64,000 nucleotides of DNA from Hydrogenothermus sp964516095 (GCA_964516095.1 CAZEYS010000001.1:1-64000), one strand, 5' to 3'; numbered from the stretch's first letter, positions 17,827-27,155 are shown. Notes: generated from the sequence alone by a model not told the origin. A program made the numbers and translations.

Positions 17827-18616
17827 AAAATCAGTATTTTTATATTCATATATGGCAGTTTTAACTTTTGCAGTACTTTTTTTGGGATTTCAGGTTTTTA
17901 ATGCCAAAAACATATGTGATAAAAAAACAACTGCTCTGGAAGAAAAGATAGCTAATTTAAAACAGCTTTTACAGGAAAAAGAAAATCACTTAAAAAAAGT
18001 AAATAAAGAAAAAGAGAATTTAGCTTTAAAGTTAAAAAATATCGAAGAAAAAATAAAAAAAGCAAATAAACTCTTACGAAGAAAAGGTATAAAAATAACC
18101 ATTCCAGAACCTGAAGGCGGCATATTTATACCTGCAAACAGTCATGATATACGTATATATGCAGAAAAAATAACATACAGTATGGACAAATTAATTAAGA
18201 TAATTCAGGATATACCTGTAGGCGTTCCTCTCTATGGTAGAATAACTTCAAGATTTGGATACAGAAGAGACCCTTTCAACGGAAAAAGAGCGTTTCATAC
18301 AGGACTTGACTTTAGAGCAACCTTCAAACAACCAATATTTGCAACAGCAAATGGAATTGTTGAGTATGCTGGATGGGGTAAAGGTTACGGTAAAATGGTC
18401 AAAATAAAACATAAATATGGATATGAAACCTTATATGCTCATATGTTTTATATAAAAGTAAAAGCCGGCCAGAGAGTAAAAGCTGGACAGATAATAGGTT
18501 ATGCAGGTAGTACAGGAAGATCAACAGGAGTTCATCTTCACTACGAAATAAGAAGATATGGAAAATTGATTAATCCTATAAGAATGCTTTATTTAAATAA
18601 CAAAAACAGATTGTGA
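17819..18616 (+). CDS. Membrane-anchored M23 (LytM) peptidase, EnvC/MepM-like
   Basis: 265 aa: one N-terminal membrane anchor (about residues 8-26), a coiled coil (33-85) and a C-terminal M23 metallopeptidase domain. Zinc/catalytic residues are visible: FHTGLDFRA (HxxxD) and GVHLHYEI (HxH). All ligands are intact, so an active peptidoglycan DD-endopeptidase is expected rather than a degenerate activator. Start is TTG, overlapping hemB by eight bases. Confidence 0.9.
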   Translation: MGKKSVFLYSYMAVLTFAVLFLGFQVFNAKNICDKKTTALEEKIANLKQLLQEKENHLKKVNKEKENLALKLKNIEEKIKKANKLLRRKGIKITIPEPEGGIFIPANSHDIRIYAEKITYSMDKLIKIIQDIPVGVPLYGRITSRFGYRRDPFNGKRAFHTGLDFRATFKQPIFATANGIVEYAGWGKGYGKMVKIKHKYGYETLYAHMFYIKVKAGQRVKAGQIIGYAGSTGRSTGVHLHYEIRRYGKLINPIRMLYLNNKNRL

Positions 18617-18617
18617 G

Positions 18618-19508
18618 ATGAAGAAAAAATTAGTTCTAATAGACGGTTCATCATACATATATAGGGCTTATTACGCACTTCCTCCTTTAACAAGCCCAAA
18701 AGGTGTCCCTACAGGAGCCATATATGGATTTATAAGGATGATAACAAAACTTTTAAATGAAATAAATCCTGACTATATAGCAGTAGTTTTTGACAAATCA
18801 GCAAAAACTTTCAGGCATGAAAAGTATCAGGACTACAAAGCCAATAGAAAGGAAACACCTGATGATTTAAAAATCCAAATACCAATTATCAAAAAAATAA
18901 TAAATCTGTTTGGAATAAAAGTTATAGAAAAAGAAGGTTTTGAAGCTGATGATATAATTGCAACATTAGCAAAAAAAGCTAAAGAAAAAGAATTTGAAGT
19001 TTATATAATCACTCCAGATAAAGACTTCTTTCAGCTTGTAGAAGACGGGATATATGTCTTTAATCCCATAAATGAAAAATTGTACGATATACAGGGAGTT
19101 AAAGAAAAGTATGGCATATACCCGTACCAATTTGTTGATTATCAAGCTATTGTTGGAGATGCTGTGGATAATATAAAAGGAGTTAAAGGTGTAGGTCCTA
19201 AAACTGCGTCAAAACTTCTAAACGAGTATGGAAACTTAGAAGGAATACTTAACAATTTAGATAAACTACCAGAGAGAATAAAAACTGCTTTTGAAGAGGC
19301 TAAAGATAACCTTGAAAAAAATAGATTTTTAGTTAAACTAAATAGTAATGTTCCAATTGAAATTGATATTGAGGAGTTAAAGAAGGGAAAAACCCAGTGG
19401 GAAGCTTTACTGGAGCAATTCAACGAACTTGGCTTTAAAAGCTTACTAAAAGAAATGAAGAAAAAGGAAAAAGATGAAAAAAAAGCAGCCCAGAAAAAAC
19501 TGTTCTGA
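18618..19508 (+). CDS. Free-standing 5'-3' exonuclease (Pol I N-terminal domain homolog)
   Basis: 296 aa flap endonuclease/5'-nuclease corresponding only to the N-terminal domain of DNA polymerase I. Metal-binding and helical features: LIDGSSYIYRAYYALPP, GFEADDIIATLA, TPDKDFFQL, GDAVDNIKGVKGVGPKTA (helix-hairpin-helix). The polymerase and 3'-5' domains are absent; the protein ends in a Lys-rich tail and the next gene is nth, so this is not a truncation artefact in the window. It should remove RNA primers and flaps. Overlaps nth by 35 bp. Confidence 0.93.
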   Translation: MKKKLVLIDGSSYIYRAYYALPPLTSPKGVPTGAIYGFIRMITKLLNEINPDYIAVVFDKSAKTFRHEKYQDYKANRKETPDDLKIQIPIIKKIINLFGIKVIEKEGFEADDIIATLAKKAKEKEFEVYIITPDKDFFQLVEDGIYVFNPINEKLYDIQGVKEKYGIYPYQFVDYQAIVGDAVDNIKGVKGVGPKTASKLLNEYGNLEGILNNLDKLPERIKTAFEEAKDNLEKNRFLVKLNSNVPIEIDIEELKKGKTQWEALLEQFNELGFKSLLKEMKKKEKDEKKAAQKKLF

Positions 19509-20148
19509 AAAACCAAAAATTAACTTTACAGAAAAAGATGTAATAGAAAGATTAAAAAAGCATTTTCCTGAACCTAAAACCGAACTTAATTTTAGAAACC
19601 CTTTTGAATTAATTATTGTTGTACTACTATCAGCTCAGACTACTGACGTAAAAGTTAATGAAGTTTCAAAAAAACTATTTGAAAAATATCCAGATCCTTT
19701 ATCTCTTGCAAATGCAGATTTAGAAGATTTATACCAGATTTTAAGACCTATAAATTATTACAAAAAAAAGGCTAAATACATAAAAGAAGTTGCTCGAATG
19801 ATTGTAGAAGAATTTAATGGAAAAATTCCAGATAACATAGAAGACCTTACAAAACTACCGGGTATTGGCAGAAAATCTGCATCAGTCATCTTAGTAAACG
19901 GCTTCAATAAGCCTGCTATTGTCGTCGATACCCATGTAAAAAGAGTTGCAAAAAGACTTGGTATAACATGTCATGATGACCCTTTAAAAGTCGAAGAAGA
20001 CCTTGCAAAATTCTTTTCTAAAGAAAACTGGATTTATATATCCAACGCTCTTGTGCTATTTGGTAGATATATATGTAAAGCACGAAATCCTAAATGTAAA
20101 GAGTGTTATCTAAACGATATATGTCCCTACGAGAATAAAAACTTATAG
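19474..20148 (+). CDS. nth: Endonuclease III (DNA glycosylase/AP lyase)
   Basis: 224-aa base-excision repair enzyme for oxidised pyrimidines. The helix-hairpin-helix LPGIGRKSASV carries the catalytic Lys, VDTHVKRVAKRLG the catalytic Asp, and the C-terminal cluster C-x6-C-x2-C-x5-C (CKARNPKCKECYLNDIC) binds [4Fe-4S]. The ATG sits inside the exonuclease gene's 3' end, pairing two DNA-repair nucleases in one transcript. Confidence 0.95.
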   Translation: MKKKQPRKNCSEKPKINFTEKDVIERLKKHFPEPKTELNFRNPFELIIVVLLSAQTTDVKVNEVSKKLFEKYPDPLSLANADLEDLYQILRPINYYKKKAKYIKEVARMIVEEFNGKIPDNIEDLTKLPGIGRKSASVILVNGFNKPAIVVDTHVKRVAKRLGITCHDDPLKVEEDLAKFFSKENWIYISNALVLFGRYICKARNPKCKECYLNDICPYENKNL

Positions 20149-20159
20149 AGAGGAGAAAG

Positions 20160-21128
20160 ATGATTCCATTAATCAATAGAATAAAAAGAGAAAAAGGAAA
20201 TATTTTAATATTTACCCATGAAAATCCAGATGCTGATGGTATAGGAAGTATGCTTGGACTGTATAGATTCTTAAAGAAAGAAGGCAAAAATGTTGAATGC
20301 AGAATAAAAGACCCTGTCCCTGCTGTGCTAGATTTTTTACCCAACGTAGATCAAGTAGGAAAACTGCCAGTTGATAAAGAGTATGACCTTGCAATTTTAG
20401 TCGACGCTGCTGGTCGATTTAGAGCAGGTTGCGAAATAAAAGCAAAAGAAGTAATCAGAATAGACCACCATCTTGGAGGTAATAAAGAAAGTAACTATGA
20501 TTTTATAGAGACATTTGCACCATCAACTACATTTTTAGTTGCAAAAATACTTAGATACTGGGATGAAAACAAAATAGATAAAGAGATAGCAACTGCCCTT
20601 TATACAGGTTTAATGACTGATACAGGAAGTTTTAGATATAACAACGTTAATGAAGATGCATTTGAACTTGCAGAATTCTTAGTTAAAAAAGGAGCTGACC
20701 CGGCTTATATAGCAAATATGGTATATGAAAGAAACAAGCTCAGTACTATAAAATTACTGCAAAAAACCTTAAGCACATTAATGCTTTTTGAAGAAGGAAA
20801 AATAGCCTCACTAATCGTAGAAAGAAGATTTTTAGAAGAAACTGGAGCACAAGAAGAGGAAACAGAAGGCTTTGTAAATTATGCACGAAGTATAGATGGA
20901 GTTGAAGTTGCTTTCATAATGATTCAAAAAGAAGACCTTCAAACATGGAGAGTTTCTATCAGAGGAAAAGGTAATGTTGATGTCAGAGAGATAGCTGAAG
21001 CATTTGGCGGTGGCGGACATAGAGATGCAGCTGGATGTAGAATAAAAGGGGAAAAAACAGAAGTTTTAGATAAAATAGTGGAAAGAGCTAAAAAACAACT
21101 AAAAAAAGATTTAACTCTTGCTGTTTGA
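20160..21128 (+). CDS. DHH-family bifunctional oligoribonuclease / pAp phosphatase (NrnA-like)
   Basis: 322 aa. The DHH phosphoesterase domain shows HENPDADGIGS, DHH within RIDHHLGG, and MTDTGSFRYNN; the DHHA1 domain shows GGGGHRDAAG near the C-terminus. Such NrnA proteins finish RNA decay (and linearised c-di-GMP, pGpG) and dephosphorylate pAp. This links well with the c-di-GMP receptor at 50674. AGAGGAG precedes the ATG. Ends 18 bp inside the convergent atpZ-like gene. Confidence 0.9.
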   Translation: MIPLINRIKREKGNILIFTHENPDADGIGSMLGLYRFLKKEGKNVECRIKDPVPAVLDFLPNVDQVGKLPVDKEYDLAILVDAAGRFRAGCEIKAKEVIRIDHHLGGNKESNYDFIETFAPSTTFLVAKILRYWDENKIDKEIATALYTGLMTDTGSFRYNNVNEDAFELAEFLVKKGADPAYIANMVYERNKLSTIKLLQKTLSTLMLFEEGKIASLIVERRFLEETGAQEEETEGFVNYARSIDGVEVAFIMIQKEDLQTWRVSIRGKGNVDVREIAEAFGGGGHRDAAGCRIKGEKTEVLDKIVERAKKQLKKDLTLAV

Positions 21129-21347
21129 ATCCTTTTCCTCTTCTTTTATATACTGAACAGCGTCTTTATACATATTGTAAAAACCTGCCATAATGCCAAG
21201 TATAAGAAATACTATGGTTAATTTATAATGAGTTTTAAAAAGATTATCAAAAAAATAACCCAGCAGTAGACCTACTATAATGCCAGATATAAGATGTAGG
21301 CCTATTGCTGATACCGAAATATACTTTGAAACTTTCTTATTTATCAC
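21111..21347 (-). CDS. AtpZ/AtpI-like small membrane protein
   Basis: 78 aa, two hydrophobic helices (about 13-33 and 41-60) with a glycine-rich first helix (GIIVGLLLGYFFDNLF), the pattern of the AtpZ/AtpI accessory family of F-type ATP synthases. No ATP synthase genes are present in the window. The start overlaps the dapB stop by four bases. Confidence 0.7.
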   Translation of the reverse strand: MINKKVSKYISVSAIGLHLISGIIVGLLLGYFFDNLFKTHYKLTIVFLILGIMAGFYNMYKDAVQYIKEEEKDSNSKS

Positions 21348-22153
21348 TTTAATCCTAAAACATCCATCATATCGTATAAAGATGGTTCTTTATCTTTAAC
21401 CCACTTGGCGGCTTCTATCGCTCCTCTTGCGAATATATCCCTTGAACCTGCCTTATGGGTTAGTTCAATTCGTTCTCCCAAGCCTGCAAATATAACTGTA
21501 TGATCACCAACGACGTCTCCTCCTCTCAAAGCAAAAACAGCAATTTCATCAGAAGGTCTACCGTGAGGATAGTCTCCATGTCGTCCGTATATAACCTTTT
21601 GTATACCTGTTTCTTTCTTTAGTATATCCACCAGTTTAACAGCTGTTCCAGACGGGGCATCTTTTTTAAACCTGTGGTGCATTTCAACTACTTCAATATC
21701 ATAACCTTTGTCTTTTAGAGCTCTGGCTGCTTCTTGTACTAGTTTAAAAAGAAGATTTACGCCAATACTCATATTAGGAGCAAAAACAATAGGGAAATCT
21801 TTAGACAATTCTTGGAGTTGATTTATATCTTCTTCACTTAGACCTGTGGTTCCTATAACCATGCCTTTTTTATTCTTGTCAGCAGCAAGTAGTCTTGCAT
21901 GTGAAATCACAGCCTCTGGAGAATTTGAAAACTCTATTAAAACATCAAAAAGATCCAAAACCTCGGCAACATCAGAAACTATTGGGGCTTTTAAGTCATT
22001 TACTCCAATAATTTCTCCGACAGTATCATGGGAATGTGCACAATCTGGATTTTCTATACCAGCTGTTATCTGAATTTCAGGATCTTCATAGGCTAACTTG
22101 GCAATTGTCCTGCCCATTCTTCCCATAACACCTGATATTGCAATTCTTACCAT
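21344..22153 (-). CDS. dapB: 4-hydroxy-tetrahydrodipicolinate reductase
   Basis: 269-aa NAD(P)H-dependent reductase of lysine/diaminopimelate synthesis. Nucleotide-binding ISGVMGRMGRTIA at the N-terminus, catalytic E-x-HHR-x-K-DAPSGTA (EMHHRFKKDAPSGTA), GTTGLSEEDI and APNMSIGVNLLF are all present. Supplies meso-DAP for peptidoglycan, in the same run as the amidase at 23360. Confidence 0.96.
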   Translation of the reverse strand: MVRIAISGVMGRMGRTIAKLAYEDPEIQITAGIENPDCAHSHDTVGEIIGVNDLKAPIVSDVAEVLDLFDVLIEFSNSPEAVISHARLLAADKNKKGMVIGTTGLSEEDINQLQELSKDFPIVFAPNMSIGVNLLFKLVQEAARALKDKGYDIEVVEMHHRFKKDAPSGTAVKLVDILKKETGIQKVIYGRHGDYPHGRPSDEIAVFALRGGDVVGDHTVIFAGLGERIELTHKAGSRDIFARGAIEAAKWVKDKEPSLYDMMDVLGLK

Positions 22154-22164
22154 AGAAATCTCCT

Positions 22165-22422
22165 TTAGTTGCTCTGGTTATCTTCAGGATTAAAAACTAC
22201 CTCTGCAAGTTGATTGAGAGCATCATTAACCTGGTCTGGAGGTACAACAAAAGGTGCTATAGCTATATCTACATCCTCTGCAAAAATTGTTTTTTTCAGT
22301 AGTTCCTGCAGTTTTTCAAGCTCTTCAGGTGTTACATCCTTTCTAAAGCATTCTTCAATAGGTTTATCAGATACAAAAAATCCTACAAGTGCAAACGGAT
22401 AAGCTTTTCTTTCTTCAGACAT
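22165..22422 (-). CDS. Hypothetical 85-aa protein
   Basis: Soluble acidic protein with several Pro-containing turns (IAPFVVPPDQVNDAL) and a Glu/Lys helical centre. Good Shine-Dalgarno (AAAGGAGA) and location 11 bp before dapB support expression. Family not recognised. Confidence 0.65.
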   Translation of the reverse strand: MSEERKAYPFALVGFFVSDKPIEECFRKDVTPEELEKLQELLKKTIFAEDVDIAIAPFVVPPDQVNDALNQLAEVVFNPEDNQSN

Positions 22423-22442
22423 TAAATTCTCCTTTATTTTTA

Positions 22443-22568
22443 TTATGTGGTTTGTTGATTGTTATCACCATTATTTCCACCCATCATAACTAACCATAAT
22501 ACTACAAATTGAGTTAACATAAGTACAAGTAGTATTAATTCTGGTAAAGAATTCACCCAGTTTTGCAT
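22443..22568 (-). CDS. Short single-pass membrane protein (41 aa)
   Basis: Small open frame: ATG at 22568-22566, preceded at about eight bases by AAAGGAGG, ending TAA at 22443. The product begins MQNWVNSLPEL, continues as one Leu/Val/Met helix of about 19 residues, and ends in an Asn/Gln/Gly-rich tail (GGNNGDNNQQTT). The perfect ribosome-binding site, position 20 bp before the next gene of the operon and clear membrane helix make it likely real. Function unknown. Confidence 0.65.
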   Translation of the reverse strand: MQNWVNSLPELILLVLMLTQFVVLWLVMMGGNNGDNNQQTT

Positions 22569-22601
22569 TTTACAACCTCCTTTATATTTTTAAATATAGT
22601 T

Positions 22602-23363
22602 TTATTTAGAATACAACAAATTATACTGATATATCAAATATATCCCTTCCATTGCAAGATATTCATCTAACATATGCTTGCTCTCTATACAATTTGATAT
22701 TAATTTGGAATTTCCTCCTGTCAATATTATGTTGTAGTTCTTACCTTTTGATATTCTTTCTATCATTCCATCTATAAGGCTACAGTATCCGAAGTATATA
22801 CCTGATTTTATACTCTCTACAGTCGTTTTTCCTACAATGTCTTCAGGTTTATCTATTTCTACCATTGGGAGCTTAGAAGTCTTTGAGAATAAAGCATATA
22901 AACTGCTATTTATTCCAGGGAAAATAGCTCCTCCTTCATAAGCTCCTTCTTCACTTATTACATCAAAAGTAATAGCAGTCCCAAGGTCTACTACAATAAT
23001 GGGAGGGTTTACTTTATTTATAGCACTATACGCATTTACAAGCCGATCTATTCCTACTTCAGAAGGATTTTTGTAGTTATTTTTTATAGGCACTTTGAGG
23101 TCTTTACCAATGATTAATGGCTTTTTGTTATATGCTTTTTCAAAACTGGATATTAAAGTTTTTTCCAGCTTTGGAACAACTGACGAAATGACAATATCTC
23201 TTATACTATTGTTTTCTATATTTTTTATCTGAAGTAAATTTAAAACCCAATCATCTGAGGTTTTATCCAAATCTGAGGATAGTCTGTAACTTTTTATAAA
23301 TTTTTTGTCTTTAACAAATCCTATTTCTACTGTTGTATTTCCAATATCTACAGCTATTATCAT
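22602..23363 (-). CDS. coaX: Type III pantothenate kinase
   Basis: 253-aa first enzyme of CoA synthesis, ASKHA fold. Phosphate-binding motifs DIGNTTVEIGF (residues 5-15) and VDLGTAITFDVI are present, with GVDRLVNAYSA for pantothenate binding and GAIFPGINSS. The start overlaps the amidase stop by four bases. Confidence 0.95.
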   Translation of the reverse strand: MIIAVDIGNTTVEIGFVKDKKFIKSYRLSSDLDKTSDDWVLNLLQIKNIENNSIRDIVISSVVPKLEKTLISSFEKAYNKKPLIIGKDLKVPIKNNYKNPSEVGIDRLVNAYSAINKVNPPIIVVDLGTAITFDVISEEGAYEGGAIFPGINSSLYALFSKTSKLPMVEIDKPEDIVGKTTVESIKSGIYFGYCSLIDGMIERISKGKNYNIILTGGNSKLISNCIESKHMLDEYLAMEGIYLIYQYNLLYSK

Positions 23364-24526
23364 CTATTTAAAACCACGTTTTTATAGTTAAAAAAATAGC
23401 TCTCGATTGCCCTTGTTATGGCATTTGCAAATTTATCTAAAAATTCTGGATTAGTTAATAATTGAGCATCATGTTTATTTGTCAAATAGGCTGTTTCAAT
23501 CAACACAGAAGGAATTCCTGGTGTTTTCAATACGGCAAAGTTTGCACTATCTATACCTCTTACCTTTGTTATTCCTTTAAGTTTATCTTTTAAGATATAA
23601 GCAAAGTTTCTACCTTCTGTCATTGTTGTGTTTATTGCAAGTTCAGCAATAATTCTGTTTACATAACTGTTGTTACTAACTTTTATAATTCTCATAACAG
23701 CTTTGTTTTCTCGCTTTTCTACGATTCTGGCAAGTTTGGATTTTGCACCTTTCAAATTTAATGTGTATATGTATGTGCCGTTTCCAAGACCACTTCTGTC
23801 GGCATTACAGTGTATACTAATAAAGATATCTGCTTTTTTCTTAAGGGCAAATACACTTCTTGAGTATAAATCTACATAGTAATCCCCATTTCTCGTTAGA
23901 TAAACTTTGAATATCTTTTTCTCTTCTAATATTTTTTTCAGTTTACGTGCAAGCTTCAGGGTAATGTCTTTTTCTCTAAGTCCGTTTGCAATGGCACCTG
24001 GATCTTTTCCACCATGACCTGGATCTATTACAACAACCACCGGCCTTATAACTTTAAAATTTTCTTCGTTTTTCAACGTTTTTTGGAGAAAACCGTAAAG
24101 AGGATCAGAGTTTAACTTTATTACTTTAGGTTTAACTGGTGTATTTTTGTTTATTATTTTTGCTATTGTATCATTTTTAGCTTCAACATTTTTTCTAGTC
24201 TTATATAAATCAAGGACTATTTTTTTTCCGACACGAAATATTCTATAGCCTTTTACATTGTTAGATAGGCGAAAAACTAACTTACCTTTTCTCCTAAATT
24301 TGATAAATTCAAACTTTTTTATAAGTTTTTTGTTTAAATGGTTTCTTAGCTTTAAATTAATATCATTTGTTTCAAATATAATATACTCTTTGTCAAAAAA
24401 AGGAACTTCTTTTAAAGGGTAACGAGATTCTAAAACAATTCTATAGAACTCATTATGATTTCCTGTCCTTATATTTAAGGCCCACGTAAAATTAACTATA
24501 ATCAACAAAAAAACTAATATTCTCAT
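23360..24526 (-). CDS. N-acetylmuramoyl-L-alanine amidase with AMIN domain (AmiC-like)
   Basis: 388 aa: signal peptide (residues 1-16), AMIN domain (about 17-110) for septal peptidoglycan localisation, linker, and Amidase_3 domain. Zinc ligands visible as VIDPGHGGKDPGA (His), GLREKDITLKLA (Glu), ISIHCNAD (His) and the catalytic Glu in VLIETAYLTN. Cleaves the cell-wall stem peptide during division. No strong Shine-Dalgarno precedes the ATG; promoter is divergent from pdxJ. Confidence 0.93.
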   Translation of the reverse strand: MRILVFLLIIVNFTWALNIRTGNHNEFYRIVLESRYPLKEVPFFDKEYIIFETNDINLKLRNHLNKKLIKKFEFIKFRRKGKLVFRLSNNVKGYRIFRVGKKIVLDLYKTRKNVEAKNDTIAKIINKNTPVKPKVIKLNSDPLYGFLQKTLKNEENFKVIRPVVVVIDPGHGGKDPGAIANGLREKDITLKLARKLKKILEEKKIFKVYLTRNGDYYVDLYSRSVFALKKKADIFISIHCNADRSGLGNGTYIYTLNLKGAKSKLARIVEKRENKAVMRIIKVSNNSYVNRIIAELAINTTMTEGRNFAYILKDKLKGITKVRGIDSANFAVLKTPGIPSVLIETAYLTNKHDAQLLTNPEFLDKFANAITRAIESYFFNYKNVVLNR

Positions 24527-24550
24527 TTATACAGACACCACTCACCATTT

Positions 24551-24579
24551 TTGCAATCTTTAATGTATAATTTTATATA
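24551..24579 (+). promoter_or_regulatory. Probable sigma-70 promoter for pdxJ-glmS-gltX
   Basis: TTGCAA, 17-base spacer, TATATA, about 40 bases before the pdxJ ATG in the divergent amiC/pdxJ interval. Confidence 0.45.
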
Positions 24580-24618
24580 AATTATTCGGATGTAAAGCCG
24601 TTTTACTTGAGGAATAAA

Positions 24619-25344
24619 ATGAAACTTGGGGTAAACATAGACCATATAGCAACAATAAGAGAAGCTAGAAAAACATTTGAACCAGACCCAGTAAAAGGTG
24701 CCTTGATTGCCCAAGAATCTGGAGCTGACCAGATTACACTTCACTTAAGAGAGGATAGAAGACATATTCAAGATGAAGATCTATTCCGAATAAAGGTAAA
24801 TATTACCAAAATTCCAATAAATCTTGAAATGGCACCAACTGATGAGATGAAACAGATAGCTTTAGATGTAAAACCAAATAGAGTTACCCTTGTTCCAGAA
24901 AAAAGGCAAGAAATAACAACAGAAGGCGGTCTTGATGTAATAGGAAATTTAGAATATTTAAAAAACTTTGTAAAAGAAATAAAAGAGGCAGGGATAAATG
25001 TTGCTCTTTTCATTGACCCGGATAAAAATCAGATAGATGCCAGCAAAGAAACTGGAGCTGATGCAGTGGAATTACACACTGGAGAGTATGCAAACGCATA
25101 TGGTAAAAAAATATTTGAAGAGCTTGAAAGAATAAAAAGTGCTGCCAGATACGCACGAGAAAAAGGACTCAGAGTTTTTGCCGGACATGGACTTACCTAT
25201 GAAAATGTAAAACCTATTGCTCAGATAATGGAAATAGAAGAGTTAAACATTGGACATTCCATAATTGCTAATTCTGTTTTTTTAGGTCTTGATAAGGCTA
25301 TAGAAAAAATGAAACGCTTAATTTTAGAAGAGAGATGTAAATAA
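24619..25344 (+). CDS. pdxJ: Pyridoxine 5'-phosphate synthase
   Basis: 241-aa TIM-barrel enzyme closing the pyridoxine ring from 1-deoxyxylulose 5-phosphate and 3-amino-2-oxopropyl phosphate. Conserved KLGVNIDHIATIREAR at the N-terminus, HLREDRRHIQDED and ELHTGEYA are all recognisable. I take ATG 24619, with TTGAGGA just upstream, rather than the earlier TTG, because the family starts a few residues before GVNIDH. TAATG overlap with glmS. Confidence 0.95.
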   Translation: MKLGVNIDHIATIREARKTFEPDPVKGALIAQESGADQITLHLREDRRHIQDEDLFRIKVNITKIPINLEMAPTDEMKQIALDVKPNRVTLVPEKRQEITTEGGLDVIGNLEYLKNFVKEIKEAGINVALFIDPDKNQIDASKETGADAVELHTGEYANAYGKKIFEELERIKSAARYAREKGLRVFAGHGLTYENVKPIAQIMEIEELNIGHSIIANSVFLGLDKAIEKMKRLILEERCK

Positions 25345-27155
25345 TGTGTGGAATTGTAGGTTATGTAGGAAAAAGACAGGCTGTTCCTGTATTGCTGTAT
25401 AGCTTACAAAGACTTGAATATAGAGGTTATGATTCAGCAGGAATAGCGGTAATAGAACCAAATGAAAACAAATTTATCCTGGAAAAACAGGTTGGTAAGA
25501 TAAAAGATCTGCAAGAAAAGCTCTGGAATAAAAAAATAGAAGGTAATATAGGAATAGGACATACAAGATGGGCTACACATGGCCCACCATCAATAGAGAA
25601 CGCCCATCCACATACAAGTAAATCTGAGGTAATTGCTATTGTTCATAATGGGATAGTTGAAAACTACCCCCAACTAAAAGAAGAGTTAGAAAAAAAAGGT
25701 TATAAATTTAAATCCCAAACAGATTCAGAAGTTATTGCCCACCTTTTTGAAGAACTTTACACTGGGGATTTACTTGAAACAGCTTTTAAAGTAGAGAAAA
25801 AATTAGAAGGAGCCTATGCAGTTGCAGTAATATCAACATCCGAACCTGATAAAATTATAGCAATTAAAAAAGGAAGTCCTCTTGTTATAGGAATTGGAAA
25901 GGAAGAAAATTTCTTAGCTTCAGACATTCCAGCTATTTTAGAGTATACAAAAGATTTTATAGTGTTAGATGATGGAGAAATAGCTGTTTTAACAAAACAG
26001 AATGTAAAAGTTTACAATTTAGATAAACAAAAACAGAAAAAAGAGATTTTGCATGTTAACTGGGACATATCTATAGCAGAAAAAGCAGGCTTTAAACATT
26101 TTATGCAAAAGGAAATACATGAGCAACCAAGAGTTATTGCAGACACAATATCAGGATTTAATTCTTCCGAAAATGAAAACCTTTTTGCCGATTTAAAAGA
26201 TGCTTCTAAAATACATATAGTAGCCTGTGGAACATCCTATCATGCTGGTTTAATTGGTAAATTCTGGATAGAGAGATTTGCGAAAATTCCTGTAGAAGTT
26301 GACTATGCTTCAGAGTATAGATACAGAGATAAAATCATTGATAACAGGACTTTTGTTGTAGGTATAAGTCAATCAGGAGAAACTGCAGACACCCGATTTG
26401 CTCTACTGGATGTAAAAGAAGAAGGTGCCAAAACTTTATCTATAGTGAACGTGGTAGGAAGTTCCTTGTCCCGTGAAAGTGATTACGTACTTTATACATA
26501 TTGTGGTCCAGAAATAGGCGTTGCAGCTACAAAAACATTTACTGCTCAACTTGTTGTTTTATTTTTAACAGCTCTCAAACTAGGTAAATTAAAAGGTCTG
26601 ATAGGTGAAAAAGAACACAATAAATATATACAGGCATTACTTTCTATTCCTTCAAAAATAGAATCTATTTTAAATAACGAAAACTACATTAAAAGTGTAG
26701 CTGAGAAATACATGAAAGCCCAAGATTTTCTTTTCTTGGGTAGGAATTTAAATTATCCTATAGCCCTTGAAGGAGCTTTGAAACTAAAAGAAATTTCATA
26801 CATACACGCTGAAGGGTATCCGGCAGGAGAAATGAAACATGGTCCAATCGCATTGATTGATGAAAATATGCCAGTTGTTGCCGTAGCGCCAAAAGATAGA
26901 TTTTTTGAAAAAATGTTCTCAAATATACAAGAAGTAAAAGCCAGAAAAGGGAAAACAATTGTGGTTTCTACAGAAAATAGCAGAGATTTAGAAAACTTGA
27001 GCGATGATATTATACAAATACCTACAACTGAAGAGGAACTTTACCCACTACTTACAGTAATTCCACTTCAACTATTGTCTTACCATATTGCAACACTTCT
27101 TGGTAAGGATGTAGACCAGCCAAGAAACCTTGCAAAAACTGTGACTGTAGAGTAA
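25344..27155 (+). CDS. glmS: Glutamine--fructose-6-phosphate aminotransferase (isomerizing)
   Basis: 603 aa. N-terminal glutaminase (MCGIVGYVG; Cys2 is the nucleophile after Met removal), then two SIS sugar-isomerase domains (SQSGETADTRFAL, EGALKLKEISYIHAEGYPAGE) and the C-terminal DQPRNLAKTVTVE, the family's standard ending. Makes glucosamine-6-phosphate for peptidoglycan and LPS. One-base overlap with pdxJ. Confidence 0.97.
   Translation: MCGIVGYVGKRQAVPVLLYSLQRLEYRGYDSAGIAVIEPNENKFILEKQVGKIKDLQEKLWNKKIEGNIGIGHTRWATHGPPSIENAHPHTSKSEVIAIVHNGIVENYPQLKEELEKKGYKFKSQTDSEVIAHLFEELYTGDLLETAFKVEKKLEGAYAVAVISTSEPDKIIAIKKGSPLVIGIGKEENFLASDIPAILEYTKDFIVLDDGEIAVLTKQNVKVYNLDKQKQKKEILHVNWDISIAEKAGFKHFMQKEIHEQPRVIADTISGFNSSENENLFADLKDASKIHIVACGTSYHAGLIGKFWIERFAKIPVEVDYASEYRYRDKIIDNRTFVVGISQSGETADTRFALLDVKEEGAKTLSIVNVVGSSLSRESDYVLYTYCGPEIGVAATKTFTAQLVVLFLTALKLGKLKGLIGEKEHNKYIQALLSIPSKIESILNNENYIKSVAEKYMKAQDFLFLGRNLNYPIALEGALKLKEISYIHAEGYPAGEMKHGPIALIDENMPVVAVAPKDRFFEKMFSNIQEVKARKGKTIVVSTENSRDLENLSDDIIQIPTTEEELYPLLTVIPLQLLSYHIATLLGKDVDQPRNLAKTVTVE

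Noticed and set aside
24523..24744. 73-residue frame antisense to the start of pdxJ
   Set aside because: It crosses the divergent promoter and the conserved pdxJ N-terminus; composition (Cys/Phe/Tyr-rich) is typical of an antisense shadow.
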